Shown: positions 36,309 to 46,025, numbered from the stretch's first letter. The stretch is DNA of 60,267 bases from Bacillota bacterium (GCA_012520795.1 JAAYNP010000024.1:1-60267), one strand, 5' to 3'. The notes: generated by a model from the sequence alone, not told the origin. Numbers and translations are program-made.

Positions 36309-38291
36309 ATGCAAACGCGGCTGAACTTTTCCAGCCAGGAGTTTACTGATAAATATCATTACCACGGCCAGGATCTCGGCGCAACCTATCACTTTTCAAG
36401 CAGCAGTTTCCGAGTATGGGCGCCCAGTGCAGAAAATGTGGTGTTGGTTACATACCCCACTGGACATGATTCCAGCGGTGAGCACCATCCAATGCGCAAG
36501 AGCGTTTGCGGCACCTGGCATTTGGAATTGCCGGGGGACCTCCATGGTGTGTACTACAACTACCTGGTCACGATCGATGGTGTCAGTGCGGAAGCAGTTG
36601 ATCCCTATGCCAAAGCCTGCGGTGTCAACGGTATGCGGGGTATGGTGGTAGACTTGGAACGGACCAACCCGGAAGGCTGGGATCAGCTGAAAACAGCACC
36701 ACTGCATCATTTTACTGATGCCATCATCTATGAGCTGCACATCCGTGATTTTACCATTGACCACGATTCAGGTGTGGTCAACAAAGGCAAATACCTTGGA
36801 TTGGCAGAGCACGGCACTTACAGCCCTCAAAAGCTTGCCACCGGACTTTACCACTTGAAGGAACTAGGCGTAACACACGTCCAGCTCATGCCCATCTTTG
36901 ATTTCTTCACTGTAGATGAAACCAAGCTGGACAACCCGGAGTACAACTGGGGCTATGATCCACATAACTTCAACGTTCCTGAAGGCTCTTATGCTACTGA
37001 CCCTTACAATGGTGCTGTACGGATCAGGGAACTGAAGCAGATGATCAAGGCTTTGAAAGAGCAGGGCCTGAGAGTGATTATGGATGTGGTTTACAATCAT
37101 ACTTACCTGAGTGAGAATTCACATCTGAACACCATAGTGCCTGGGTATTATTACCGCCAGGATGCCCACGGCAATTTTCACAACGGTTCAGGCTGCGGCA
37201 ATGAACTGGCGACTGAACGGTTCATGGTTCGGAAAATGATCGTTGATTCAATTTGTTACTGGGCCAGGGAGTACAAAATTGACGGATTCCGCTTTGACTT
37301 GATGGGGCTTTTCGATCTTGCCACCATCAACGAAATCCGCAGCCGGCTGAATGAAATTGATCCTACGATCATCATGTTCGGTGAAGGATGGGTTGGCGGG
37401 CATTCACCCCTTCCGGATCACATCAAGGCCATCAAGGGCAATGTGGGGCAGCTGCCGGGAACCGGAGTCTTCAACGATGATTTCCGGGATGCAATCAAGG
37501 GTCACGTCTTTTTCCACCATCAAGCAGGGTTTGTCAATGGCGCCACCGGCATGGAGGAAAGCATCAAGTGTGGGATTGTGGCCGCCACCGCCCACGATCA
37601 GGTTGACTATTCCCAAGTGTTGTATTCCCATTCTGCCTGGGCTGCAGAACCGTCCCAGTCGATCAACTACAACTCCTCCCATGACAACCTCACCCTGTGG
37701 GACAAACTGCAGGAAACCAACCCTGGCGAAAGCCAGGAAAACCTAGTGGCTATGCACAAGCTGGCGCTGGCCATTGTCCTTACTTCACAGGGAATCCCAT
37801 TCCTCCATTCTGGATCGGAACTCCTCCGTACCAAACATGGGCATCACAACAGTTACAATGCACGTGACCGGATCAACAAGATTGATTGGTCCCGCAAGTC
37901 CCGCTATTTCCATGTCTTCCGCTACGTCCAGGGATTGATTCTGCTTAGGAAAACCCATCCCGCCTTCCGGATGCAGACTGCCGAAGCGGTCAGGGAGAAA
38001 CTGCGGTTCTTGCCCATGCCGGCCGGGCACATGGTAGGCTATGTGATTTCAGAAGCAGATATGGATCCCTGGCGCCAAATTGTGATTGTTTTCAATGCCA
38101 ATCAGATCCCTAAGACGATACACCTTCCGGGAGTCAATTGGGTGGTTGTGGTCAATAAGGATCAGGCGGGAGTGCTTCCTCTGGAGACGATCAGTGTACC
38201 TTATGTGACAGTCCCGGCACTGGCGGCCTATGTCCTAGTGGATGCCGCAAGTATCGGAGATCCTAAAGTGCCTGGTGAAGTTGTAAACTAA
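36309..38291 (+). CDS. pulA: Type I pullulanase (GH13), cytoplasmic
   Basis: Cleaves alpha-1,6 branches in pullulan, glycogen and starch dextrins. 660 residues: an N-terminal CBM48 domain (about 35-125, FRVWAPSAENVVLV), then the GH13 barrel with the type I pullulanase signature YNWGYDP near residue 212, MDVVYNHT, nucleophile aspartate in DGFRFDLMG, acid/base glutamate in FGEGW and SHDNLTLWDKL. It lacks a signal peptide, so it probably debranches internal glycogen or imported maltodextrin. It has its own transcription unit after the rhaB terminator. No other starch gene is adjacent. Confidence 0.95.
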   Translation: MQTRLNFSSQEFTDKYHYHGQDLGATYHFSSSSFRVWAPSAENVVLVTYPTGHDSSGEHHPMRKSVCGTWHLELPGDLHGVYYNYLVTIDGVSAEAVDPYAKACGVNGMRGMVVDLERTNPEGWDQLKTAPLHHFTDAIIYELHIRDFTIDHDSGVVNKGKYLGLAEHGTYSPQKLATGLYHLKELGVTHVQLMPIFDFFTVDETKLDNPEYNWGYDPHNFNVPEGSYATDPYNGAVRIRELKQMIKALKEQGLRVIMDVVYNHTYLSENSHLNTIVPGYYYRQDAHGNFHNGSGCGNELATERFMVRKMIVDSICYWAREYKIDGFRFDLMGLFDLATINEIRSRLNEIDPTIIMFGEGWVGGHSPLPDHIKAIKGNVGQLPGTGVFNDDFRDAIKGHVFFHHQAGFVNGATGMEESIKCGIVAATAHDQVDYSQVLYSHSAWAAEPSQSINYNSSHDNLTLWDKLQETNPGESQENLVAMHKLALAIVLTSQGIPFLHSGSELLRTKHGHHNSYNARDRINKIDWSRKSRYFHVFRYVQGLILLRKTHPAFRMQTAEAVREKLRFLPMPAGHMVGYVISEADMDPWRQIVIVFNANQIPKTIHLPGVNWVVVVNKDQAGVLPLETISVPYVTVPALAAYVLVDAASIGDPKVPGEVVN

Positions 38292-38386
38292 GTTAACTAA
38301 CAGTAAGAAATAGGGGGCGATGCAGGATTTGGTCAGATCAAGAGCAAATAACCAAGTGAAATCTCTTATGGAAGGGACTTGGGAAA

Positions 38387-40333
38387 ATGGGCTTGAATCT
38401 GACACAGAAGTTGATTAAGTCTCACTTGGTTGATGGTGAGATGCTACCCGGATCGGAAATAGGGATTGTAATCGACCAGACCCTAACTCAGGATTCTACC
38501 GGGACCATGGCTTATTTGCAGCTCGAAGCCATGGGTATTGACAGGGTCAAGACCAGGCTGTCTGTGGCATATATTGATCACAACATGCTGCAGGAAGGCT
38601 TTGAAAATGCAGATGATCACTTATACATCCAGACTGTGGCGAACAAGTACGGAGTCCACTTTTCAAGGCCGGGCAACGGCATCTGCCACCAGGTGCATTT
38701 GGAACGTTTTGGCGTTCCAGGCCAGACTTTGCTCGGTTCAGACAGCCACACGCCAACCAACGGCGGCATTGGCATGCTGGCTATTGGAGCCGGCGGCCTC
38801 GATGTGGCGGCGGCCATGGCAGGTCAGCCCTACTACTTGGTTATGCCCAAAGTTGTCAAAGTTGAGTTGGCCGGCAGATTGGCTCCCTTTGTAACGGCAA
38901 AAGATATTATCTTGGAACTTTTGCGCCGCTTGACAGTCAAGGGTGGCGTTGGGAAAGTGTTTGAATACACAGGTGAGGCTCTGGCGGATTTGTCGGTTCC
39001 TGAACGGGCAACCATTACTAATATGGGCGCAGAGCTCGGGGCAACCACCTCAGTCTTCCCAAGCGACGAGGTAACCCGGGCTTTCCTGCGTGCCCAGGGG
39101 CGGGAATCCGCATGGGTGGAACTGCAGGCAGATCCTGAAGCTGAATATGATGAGGTTGTTACCATTGATTTGAGCCGGCTTGAACCGCTGGCTGCCAAAC
39201 CTCACAGCCCGGATAACGGGGAAGCGGTCAGCCGGATTGGCAGGATCAAAGTCGATCAGGTATGCATCGGCAGCTGTACCAACAGTTCATATCAAGATCT
39301 GATGAAAGTGGCCCGGATTCTCAAGGGAAAAACCATCCATCCCAATGTCAGCCTGGTGATTTCTCCCGGCTCCCGCCAGGTTTTGGCGATGCTGGCTGCC
39401 AACGGCGCCTTGGCGGATTTGATCAGCGCCGGAGCCCGGGTTTTGGAGTCGGGCTGCGGCCCTTGTATTGGTATGGGTCAGGCGCCGGCCACCAATGCCG
39501 TTTCCTTGCGGACATTCAACCGCAACTTCAAAGGACGCTGCGGCACCCTTTCAGCTGAAGTATACTTGGTGAGCCCGGAAACTGCTGCGGCCAGTGCTGT
39601 AGCCGGAGTACTGACTGATCCCCGCAGCCTTGATGTGGATTTGGATATACCCATGCCGGAACGGTTCTTGATCAACGATAACATGATTGTCCCACCTGCT
39701 TCAGAACCTCGACAGGTGGAGATCATCAGAGGCCCGAACATCAAGCCGTTTCCCCAAAATGTGCCTTTAGGGGGCAGCTTGGACGGTACAGTCTTAGTTA
39801 AATTAGGTGACAATATTACCACGGATCATATCATGCCTTCCAATGCCAAGCTGCTGCCGTTCCGCTCGAATATACCCTACTTGGCACAGTACTGCCTGAC
39901 GCCGTGCAGCCCTGATTTTCCCCGGCTTGCGGAGGAACATGGAGGCGGGATCATCGTTGCCGGCGAAAACTACGGGCAAGGCTCCAGCCGGGAACATGCA
40001 GCTTTGGTTCCGCTGTACCTGGGAATCAAGGCGGTGATGGCAAAGAGTTTCGCCAGGATTCACCGGGCAAACCTGATCAATTCGGGGATAGTCCCGTTGA
40101 CATTCACAGATCTGCCGCAGTACGACACAATTCAGGAGTTTGACCAACTGGAGATTGAGGATGTATCAGCCCAGCTTCGAGCCGGTGGTGATATTATTGT
40201 CAAAAACAAAGCCCAAGCCTGTACCTACCAGCTTCGCTGTGAACTGACTGACAAGGAATTGGCTGTAATTCTGATGGGAGGCAAGATAAACTTGATAAAA
40301 AACCAATTAAGGGAGAAAAACGGATATAAATGA
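38387..40333 (+). CDS. Aconitate hydratase (monomeric, short clostridial type)
   Basis: Interconverts citrate and isocitrate using a 4Fe-4S cluster. 648 residues, shorter than the ~900-residue AcnA and typical of anaerobic Bacillota. The cluster cysteines are in CIGSCTNSS and SGCGPCIGMG. GSDSHTPTNGGIGMLAIGAGG, GDNITTDHI and the swivel-domain GQGSSREHAALVP are all present. Aconitase is chosen over homoaconitase or isopropylmalate isomerase because large and small domains are fused and the length fits. It probably supplies 2-oxoglutarate for glutamate. No citrate synthase or isocitrate dehydrogenase is next to it; kdgK follows 66 bp later. Confidence 0.92.
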   Translation: MGLNLTQKLIKSHLVDGEMLPGSEIGIVIDQTLTQDSTGTMAYLQLEAMGIDRVKTRLSVAYIDHNMLQEGFENADDHLYIQTVANKYGVHFSRPGNGICHQVHLERFGVPGQTLLGSDSHTPTNGGIGMLAIGAGGLDVAAAMAGQPYYLVMPKVVKVELAGRLAPFVTAKDIILELLRRLTVKGGVGKVFEYTGEALADLSVPERATITNMGAELGATTSVFPSDEVTRAFLRAQGRESAWVELQADPEAEYDEVVTIDLSRLEPLAAKPHSPDNGEAVSRIGRIKVDQVCIGSCTNSSYQDLMKVARILKGKTIHPNVSLVISPGSRQVLAMLAANGALADLISAGARVLESGCGPCIGMGQAPATNAVSLRTFNRNFKGRCGTLSAEVYLVSPETAAASAVAGVLTDPRSLDVDLDIPMPERFLINDNMIVPPASEPRQVEIIRGPNIKPFPQNVPLGGSLDGTVLVKLGDNITTDHIMPSNAKLLPFRSNIPYLAQYCLTPCSPDFPRLAEEHGGGIIVAGENYGQGSSREHAALVPLYLGIKAVMAKSFARIHRANLINSGIVPLTFTDLPQYDTIQEFDQLEIEDVSAQLRAGGDIIVKNKAQACTYQLRCELTDKELAVILMGGKINLIKNQLREKNGYK

Positions 40334-40399
40334 TAGTATTCGGCAGGAGAACTTTGATTAATGCCGAAATTAATTATTCAATGCGGGAGGCATGTTTAA

Positions 40400-41425
40400 A
40401 TGGCAAAGAAAGTAGTTACCATGGGAGAAATCATGATGCGGTTGTCACCTCCGGATTATCTCCGCTTTGTGCAGGCTGACGCTTTTGATGTGGTCTATGG
40501 TGGCGGTGAGGCGAATGTCGCCGTGTCTTTGGCCAACTATGGCCTGGATGTGTACTATGTTACGAGGCTGCCGAAGCACGAAATCGGGCAGGCGGCAGTA
40601 AACAGTCTGCGCCGCTATGGTGTCCATACAGACTATATTGCCCGGGGCGGCGATCGCCTTGGCATCTATTTTGCCGAAACGGGTGCGTCAGTCCGGGCTT
40701 CAAAAGTGATTTACGACCGGGCAAACTCGGCAATTGCAGAGGCAGATCTGTCTGACTTTGACTTTGACCGGGTTTTTGCTGGAGCCGAATGGTTTCACTG
40801 GACCGGAATAACACCGGCACTCAGCGACAAAGCCATTGAGCTGATCACCGAAGCTTTAAAGACTGCCAAGAAGCATGGTGTTACCGTCAGTGTGGATCTC
40901 AATTACCGGAAAAAGCTGTGGTCTCCGGAAAAAGCCCGCAGGGTAATGACAGATTTGATGCAATATGTGGATGTTTGCATCGGCAATGAAGAGGATGCCG
41001 AGACTGCCTTGGGCTTTAAGCCGGGCACAAGCGATGTGACGAAAGGTGAATTGGACATCGAAGGCTACAAAGAGATCTTTAAGCAGATGAAGGACACATT
41101 CGGCTTCAAGTATGTAGCCTCAACACTGCGGGAAAGTTACTCTGCATCAGACAACGGATGGTCGGCACTCATCTATGACGGGAAGGAGTATTACCGGTCT
41201 CGAGTCTATAAACTGCATATTGTGGATCGGGTTGGCGGTGGAGATTCATTTGCTGCCGGTCTGATTTACGGATTGATTTCCGGGAAATCCACGGCTGATG
41301 CTTTGGAATTTGCGGCGGCAGCCTCGGCTCTAAAACACACGATTCCCGGTGACTTCAATCACGCAAGTCTAGCGGAGGTTGAAGCACTGGCTGGGGGAGA
41401 TGCATCAGGACGGGTTCAAAGATAA
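40400..41425 (+). CDS. kdgK: 2-keto-3-deoxygluconate kinase (PfkB family)
   Basis: 341 residues. PfkB-family sugar kinase: GEIMMRLSPP at the start, VYGGGEANVAVSLANYG, GIYFAETGASVR, SVDLNYRKKLW, and the ATP-site DRVGGGDSFAAGLIYG with the catalytic aspartate. The pattern is that of KDG kinases, which phosphorylate 2-keto-3-deoxygluconate from galacturonate, glucuronate or unsaturated uronates. That fits pectin breakdown by the PL11 lyases, although the other uronate genes (uxaC, uxuA, kduI) are not in the window. The ribosome binding site is GGGAGG. Confidence 0.9.
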   Translation: MAKKVVTMGEIMMRLSPPDYLRFVQADAFDVVYGGGEANVAVSLANYGLDVYYVTRLPKHEIGQAAVNSLRRYGVHTDYIARGGDRLGIYFAETGASVRASKVIYDRANSAIAEADLSDFDFDRVFAGAEWFHWTGITPALSDKAIELITEALKTAKKHGVTVSVDLNYRKKLWSPEKARRVMTDLMQYVDVCIGNEEDAETALGFKPGTSDVTKGELDIEGYKEIFKQMKDTFGFKYVASTLRESYSASDNGWSALIYDGKEYYRSRVYKLHIVDRVGGGDSFAAGLIYGLISGKSTADALEFAAAASALKHTIPGDFNHASLAEVEALAGGDASGRVQR

Positions 41426-41427
41426 AA

Positions 41428-41460
41428 GAAGCCTGATTCCCAAAGAATCAGGCTTCTTCC
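41428..41460. terminator. Bidirectional hairpin between kdgK and the CPBP gene
   Basis: Perfect 12-bp stem GAAGCCTGATTC (41428-41439) / GAATCAGGCTTC (41445-41456) with a 5-base loop. The minus-strand gene's stop codon is inside the stem. The T tracts are short on both sides. Confidence 0.7.
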
Positions 41461-42272
41461 TTGGAAGTGCCGTTTTTGGCGAGCAAGCAGGCGAAAACAA
41501 CGGCCGCAGCGGCTCCTAAGGCCAGATCAAGTGGGATGGGGCCATAAAGGTTGTAATTGCCGGTAAGCAGAGCCCGTTTTTCGCTGCCGGCAGTGCCTAA
41601 AACCAGGCTGTGTGCAGCATCCCAAACAGCACGGAATACAATTACGGCGGCAATACTGCCCTTGGTTTGGAAATAGCAGTAGGCTAGGGGAAAAGCCATT
41701 ACGAAAGTTGACGCCCCTGCAATCAGGCAGGGAAGCCAGAGATTTTCACTGCCTTGATTTGCCAGATAAACTGCGGGCAGATGATAGGCCACCCAGATTA
41801 GGCCGACGATCGCAGCTGCCTGAAGCCTGCCGCAGCGGGTGGCCAGGGCAGGCAAGAGAAAACCGCGCCAGCCATATTCCTCACCGAAAGCTATGACCAT
41901 CAACACCAACGTAAAGAGGATGGCGGCCACCAGTTCAGGTGCAGCCGGAAGGTTACCGCTGTTGACAGACGCCTTGCCGCTTGCCAAGGCGACAACTGCA
42001 AGCAGGATTACGAAAACAGCTGGATACAGGACGGCGAAAGCGATCGATCGCCGGGTCGTTCCGGTAAACGCAGGTTGATAGATGTTGGAGATGTCTTTGT
42101 GGTACAGAATATTCAAGGCTATGGCAACCGCCGTGGGGATTGCATAGGTAATGCCGGCTATTCCTACCAGAGCCGGGTTTTTATAGATCAGGCCGGCAGC
42201 GCCCCAACTTATCAGCAGTGTGACGAAGATGAACGCTGTTAAGTGTGAAGCTGATACGTTTTTTGGCCACAT
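41448..42272 (-). CDS. CPBP-family intramembrane metalloprotease
   Basis: 274 residues with about eight hydrophobic helices. The CPBP (Abi) motifs are visible: EEYGWRGFLLP near residues 130-140 (glutamate pair and arginine), YHLPAVY with a histidine, and a later conserved segment with Asn/Asp near VVIFRAVWDAAH. These membrane proteases process prenylated or other membrane proteins; in bacteria some give bacteriocin self-immunity. The substrate is unknown and no bacteriocin gene is visible nearby. It is convergent with kdgK. Confidence 0.87.
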   Translation of the reverse strand: MWPKNVSASHLTAFIFVTLLISWGAAGLIYKNPALVGIAGITYAIPTAVAIALNILYHKDISNIYQPAFTGTTRRSIAFAVLYPAVFVILLAVVALASGKASVNSGNLPAAPELVAAILFTLVLMVIAFGEEYGWRGFLLPALATRCGRLQAAAIVGLIWVAYHLPAVYLANQGSENLWLPCLIAGASTFVMAFPLAYCYFQTKGSIAAVIVFRAVWDAAHSLVLGTAGSEKRALLTGNYNLYGPIPLDLALGAAAAVVFACLLAKNGTSKEEA

Positions 42273-42375
42273 GACAGCATCGCTCCCTGTTATGAGTACT
42301 GACTGTCTATTCGTTCGGTTGATAGAGTTTTCCTGCTCAAATAAGGTTAGGGGGATCGTTTTTGAAGGTGTTTAA

Positions 42376-42487
42376 TGAACCCATAAAGTGAGATACAAAA
42401 ATAGAAAAGTAAGTTATAATGGAAGCATGAAAAAGAGAAATCAATATTCAGCCGATTTTAAAAGCAAAGTAGTACTTGAGGTACTTA
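42376..42487 (+). mobile_element. Left-end relic of an IS3-family insertion sequence
   Basis: TGAACCCATAAAGTGAGATAC (from 42376) looks like the terminal inverted repeat of IS3/IS150-type elements. A TATAAT box (42415-42420; weak -35 GATACA at 42392-42397) and the first codons of an OrfA transposase follow. The similarity fades at about 42487 and no right end or OrfB is present. Confidence 0.6.
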
Positions 42488-42537
42488 ATGGGGGGCATTA
42501 TAGTGCGTCACAGGATCAACGAAAAATTCGGGTATAG
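42427..42537 (+). pseudogene. IS3-family OrfA transposase, N-terminal remnant
   Basis: A 36-codon frame starting MKKRNQYSADFKSKVVLEVL, the typical start of IS3-family OrfA helix-turn-helix proteins. After about residue 22 the sequence leaves the family and soon reaches a stop. It overlaps, in another frame, the start of the sensor-kinase-like gene at 42488. Confidence 0.65.
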
Positions 42538-43369
42538 AGTTTTCATAATTTCTTGTGCTTTATCTATGGTCACAATCTTATATGTTATGCTAAACATAAC
42601 TTATTTCAGAACAGGGTCATCTGCTGTTACTCTTGTGGCCGCCTTAATGGGTATCAGCCTCTGTTTGTTGGTCTTTTTCATCGGGATTCTGGTGCATATC
42701 CACAGATTGGAGCGGTGCCAGCAGTTGGAACAAAAAATTAAAGAGGCACAGCAGGAATATGTGGAAAAGCTGTTGAGCCTCGTTGATGAGCAGCGCAATG
42801 ATATTTTGAATGCCATCTCAGTTGTAACAGCCTACCTGCAGATCGGAGAATTCCGGCGGGCTCAGAGATACTTGGAATTCATTGCCGCTGATCAGCTCGA
42901 CAAATTTGATTATCACAGCAAGACCTGGCTGTCTGATCCTTGGGAGGCGACTCTCAAACAAAAGCAAAAGGAAGCTCTAGTGCACGGGATTCTGTTTACG
43001 GTTGAAGAAAAACTGAGACCTCCAGAGGACGAGCGTGAGAGGCGGTTGGTGGCCAGGCTGATGGCCAACCTAATCGAGGATGCATTTCAGGGGGTGCTGG
43101 ATGTTCAAGACCGCCATGTTTGGCTGCGGTGGCACCTTGAGGACGGGAAGGCCGTCCTGGAAGTGAAGAACAATCAGCCGGGACAGGCATCGCACTTCTC
43201 GGAGCAGGGTGCAGAGATGGAACCGGCCGGTCGTTACCTGGAGGATGATATCCCGGAAAAGTACATCTGGAGATTGCCGATCTGCCGCCAGATTGCGGCA
43301 GAAGCAGGCGGTATACTTACGGTGACCAACAGCGGCCAGACCACAACTTACCGCTTTGTGCTCCAATAG
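42488..43369 (+). CDS. Membrane Spo0B-like sensor protein, degenerate histidine kinase
   Basis: 293 residues from the ATG at 42488 (GAGGT five bases upstream); GTG at 42503 is an alternative. Two transmembrane helices (about 15-40 and 45-70) are followed by a helical region with the Spo0B-type pattern QRNDILNAISVVTAYLQIG. In Spo0B and related kinases the position of N104 is the phosphorylated histidine (RHDxxN). The C-terminal ATPase-like half keeps only traces of the N-box (ANLIEDAF) and lacks a glycine-rich lid. It probably does not phosphorylate itself and may be a pseudokinase or a signalling scaffold. Its promoter and ribosome binding site lie in IS3 debris, so the N terminus may be altered. 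Confidence 0.7.
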   Translation: MGGIIVRHRINEKFGYRVFIISCALSMVTILYVMLNITYFRTGSSAVTLVAALMGISLCLLVFFIGILVHIHRLERCQQLEQKIKEAQQEYVEKLLSLVDEQRNDILNAISVVTAYLQIGEFRRAQRYLEFIAADQLDKFDYHSKTWLSDPWEATLKQKQKEALVHGILFTVEEKLRPPEDERERRLVARLMANLIEDAFQGVLDVQDRHVWLRWHLEDGKAVLEVKNNQPGQASHFSEQGAEMEPAGRYLEDDIPEKYIWRLPICRQIAAEAGGILTVTNSGQTTTYRFVLQ

Positions 43370-43387
43370 CCGTGGGGCGCGGTGATA

Positions 43388-44071
43388 TCAGCCGTGAACT
43401 GAGGGAATCTGCCAATCCACCGGTTCCAACCCGCCGGCTTGTAAAAAACTGTTGGTTTTTGAAAAATGCCGGCAGCCAAAAAAGCCATAATAAGCGGAAA
43501 AAGGGCTTGGGTGGGGAGCAGTCAGGATCAAGTGCTTGGGATTGGTAATCGCCTTGGCCTTCTGCTTGGCATCATTACCCCAAAGGAGAAACACAATTGG
43601 GGTATTTTTTTGATTCAAGAGCTCGATGACCCGATCGGTAAACTGTTCCCAACCTTGATTGCGGTGGGACTTGGGCTGGTTTGCTCTGACAGTGAGCACG
43701 GCATTCAGGAGTAAAACACCCTGCTTGGCCCAGGGCACCAGATAGCCGTTATCGGGAATCTCGCAGTTGAGATCACTTTGCAGTTCCTTGAAAATATTCA
43801 GAAGCGACGGTGGAATGGCCACCCCCGGTTTGACGGAAAAGGCAAGGCCGTGTGCCTGATTCGGGCCGTGATAGGGATCCTGGCCAATTATGACAACCTT
43901 TGTATCGGCATAAGATGTGAGCTTAAGCGCAGTAAAAATTTCATACATATCAGGGTAGACTGTGTGGCTGCGGTACTCCTGGATCAAAAACAGCCGCAGT
44001 TTTTGATAGTATTCCTTCGCAAACTCATCTTTTAAAAGTTGATCCCAATCATTGTTCAATACAACCGCCAT
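43388..44071 (-). CDS. ung: Uracil-DNA glycosylase
   Basis: Removes uracil from DNA. 227 residues, normal family-1 length. The catalytic aspartate is D65 in VIIGQDPYHGPNQAHGLAFSV; the uracil-specificity region is LLLNAVLTVR, and the DNA-binding loop with the second catalytic histidine is TAPHPSPFSA. The gene reads opposite to its neighbours, converging on the sensor gene and diverging from fucI. Confidence 0.97.
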   Translation of the reverse strand: MAVVLNNDWDQLLKDEFAKEYYQKLRLFLIQEYRSHTVYPDMYEIFTALKLTSYADTKVVIIGQDPYHGPNQAHGLAFSVKPGVAIPPSLLNIFKELQSDLNCEIPDNGYLVPWAKQGVLLLNAVLTVRANQPKSHRNQGWEQFTDRVIELLNQKNTPIVFLLWGNDAKQKAKAITNPKHLILTAPHPSPFSAYYGFFGCRHFSKTNSFLQAGGLEPVDWQIPSVHG

Positions 44072-44138
44072 TGCTCGAACCTCCCAGAGTTGTGCCAGCC
44101 GCCTTTCGCGCCTGGAATACCTTCAGGTGTGGCAGGAT

Positions 44139-44167
44139 TTGCCAAACGGCTTCTCTAATATTATAGC
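44139..44167 (+). promoter_or_regulatory. Candidate promoter of fucI
   Basis: TTGCCA (44139-44144), 17-bp spacer, TATAGC (44162-44167); 5/6 and 4/6 matches to consensus. Confidence 0.5.
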
Positions 44168-44199
44168 AGAGATAGTTATCAAGCGGGAGGGAAGTTTTG

Positions 44200-46002
44200 A
44201 TGTTGGATTCGAACAAGTGGCGTTTGCGAGGGCAGCTTCCGAAGGTAGGCATCCGGCCCATAATTGATGGCAGGCGTAAAGGTGTCAGGGAATCACTGGA
44301 AGATCAAACCATGGGTTTGGCACAAGCAGCTGCCAGATTGATCAGTGAGAACTTGAGGTATCCCGATGGCAGCCCTGTCCAGTGTGTCATTGCCGATACC
44401 TGTATTGGCGGTGTGGCTGAGGCGGCCATGGCAGCGGACAAGTTTGCCAGAGAAGGAGTTGGAGTGTCCTTAAGCGTTACTCCGTGCTGGTGCTACGGCA
44501 GTGAGACGATGGACATGGATCCCTTCATTCCCAAGGCTGTGTGGGGGTTCAACGGCTCTGAACGCCCGGGAGCGGTGTATTTGGCTGCAGTATTGGCTGC
44601 CCACAACCAAAAGGGTTTGCCTGCATTTGGCATATACGGCCGCGATGTCCAAGATGCGGCTGATGACACTATTCCTGCGGATGTAGCTGAGAAGATTCTC
44701 CGATTTGTGAAGGCAGGGTTGGCTGCGGCCATGATGCGCGGCACCTCATATTTGTGCATGGGTTCTGTATCCATGGGGATCGCAGGCTCAATGGTCAACG
44801 AGGATTTGTTCCAATGCTATCTAGGCATGCGCAATGAGTATATTGACCAATCGGAATTCCTCCGCCGGATAGAAGTGGGGATTTATGATCATGACGAGTA
44901 TGAACGGGCATTGGCCTGGGTGAAAGCCAACTGCCAGGAGGGCCCGGATGTCAATCCGCCTGAATGGAGGGCATCCCGGGAGCAAAAGGACAAAGATTGG
45001 GAATTTGTGGTCAAGATGACCTTGATTGCCCGCGACTTGATGATCGGTAATCCCAAGCTTGCAGAGATGGGCTTTGGGGAAGAAGCTTTGGGGCGGAACG
45101 CCTTGGCCGCCGGCTTCCAGGGTCAAAGGCAGTGGACCGATCACTTCCCCAACGGCGATTTCATGGAATCAATCCTCAATTCGTCGTTTGACTGGAACGG
45201 CATCCGCCAGCCTTTTATTGTGGCTACTGAAAATGATTCGCTGAACGGTATCTGCATGATTTTGGGCCATTTGTTGACCAATACCGCGCAGGTATTTGCC
45301 GATGTCCGTACTTACTGGAGCCCCCAGGCTGTCCAGCGGGTTACAGGGCACAAGCTTGCCGGCAGGGCGGCTGACGGCGTGATTCACCTGATCAACTCCG
45401 GTTCGGCAGCCCTTGATGGGTCCGGTGAGCAGAGCCGGGACGGGCAGCCGGTGATCAAACCATTCTGGGAGATTAGCGAAGAAGAAGTGAAAAGGTGTCT
45501 GGCGGCAACACCGTGGCGTCCGGCAAACCGGGGCTATTTCCGGGGCGGCGGATTTTCGGCCAACTTCAAGTCCCGGGGAGGTATGCAGGTCACACTTACT
45601 CGTTTGAATGTAGTCAAAGGCTTGGGCCCGGTACTGCAGATTGCTGAAGGCTATACTGTGGATCTGCCTGACAAAGTGCACCAGATTATCAATGACCGCA
45701 CTGATCCCACCTGGCCTACAACCTGGTTCGTACCAAATACCACAGGCAAAGGAGCCTTCAAAGATGTCTATTCTGTGATGGCAAACTGGGGTGCGAACCA
45801 CGGTGCTTTCAGTTATGGCCATATCGGTGCCGATTTGATTACGCTGGCATCCATCCTGAGGATACCAGTGGCCATGCACAATGTGCCCGAGGAGAAAATC
45901 TTCAGGCCCAGCTATTGGACAGCCTTTGGAACTCAGGATTTGGAAGGGGCGGACTTCAGGGCATGCAAAGCCCTGGGCGCGCTGTACGGGCAGTACCGCT
46001 GA
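44200..46002 (+). CDS. fucI: L-fucose isomerase
   Basis: Interconverts L-fucose and L-fuculose (and often D-arabinose and D-ribulose), Mn2+ dependent. 600 residues from the ATG at 44200 (GGGAGG nine bases upstream), normal length. FucI blocks are [80 protein letters not shown] and the C-terminal [19 protein letters not shown]. It forms a single-gene unit between ung and a terminator. No fuculokinase or fuculose-phosphate aldolase is near; the GH95 fucosidase at 7.4 kb and the RbsD/FucU-like protein at 34.3 kb are likely partners. Confidence 0.95.
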   Translation: MLDSNKWRLRGQLPKVGIRPIIDGRRKGVRESLEDQTMGLAQAAARLISENLRYPDGSPVQCVIADTCIGGVAEAAMAADKFAREGVGVSLSVTPCWCYGSETMDMDPFIPKAVWGFNGSERPGAVYLAAVLAAHNQKGLPAFGIYGRDVQDAADDTIPADVAEKILRFVKAGLAAAMMRGTSYLCMGSVSMGIAGSMVNEDLFQCYLGMRNEYIDQSEFLRRIEVGIYDHDEYERALAWVKANCQEGPDVNPPEWRASREQKDKDWEFVVKMTLIARDLMIGNPKLAEMGFGEEALGRNALAAGFQGQRQWTDHFPNGDFMESILNSSFDWNGIRQPFIVATENDSLNGICMILGHLLTNTAQVFADVRTYWSPQAVQRVTGHKLAGRAADGVIHLINSGSAALDGSGEQSRDGQPVIKPFWEISEEEVKRCLAATPWRPANRGYFRGGGFSANFKSRGGMQVTLTRLNVVKGLGPVLQIAEGYTVDLPDKVHQIINDRTDPTWPTTWFVPNTTGKGAFKDVYSVMANWGANHGAFSYGHIGADLITLASILRIPVAMHNVPEEKIFRPSYWTAFGTQDLEGADFRACKALGALYGQYR

Positions 46003-46025
46003 GACGGGTAGGGCCTGAAAAGAAG

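Noticed and set aside
41448-42272. Bacteriocin/immunity locus around the CPBP protease
   Set aside because: No bacteriocin precursor, leader peptide or ABC exporter is found nearby; CPBP alone is not enough.
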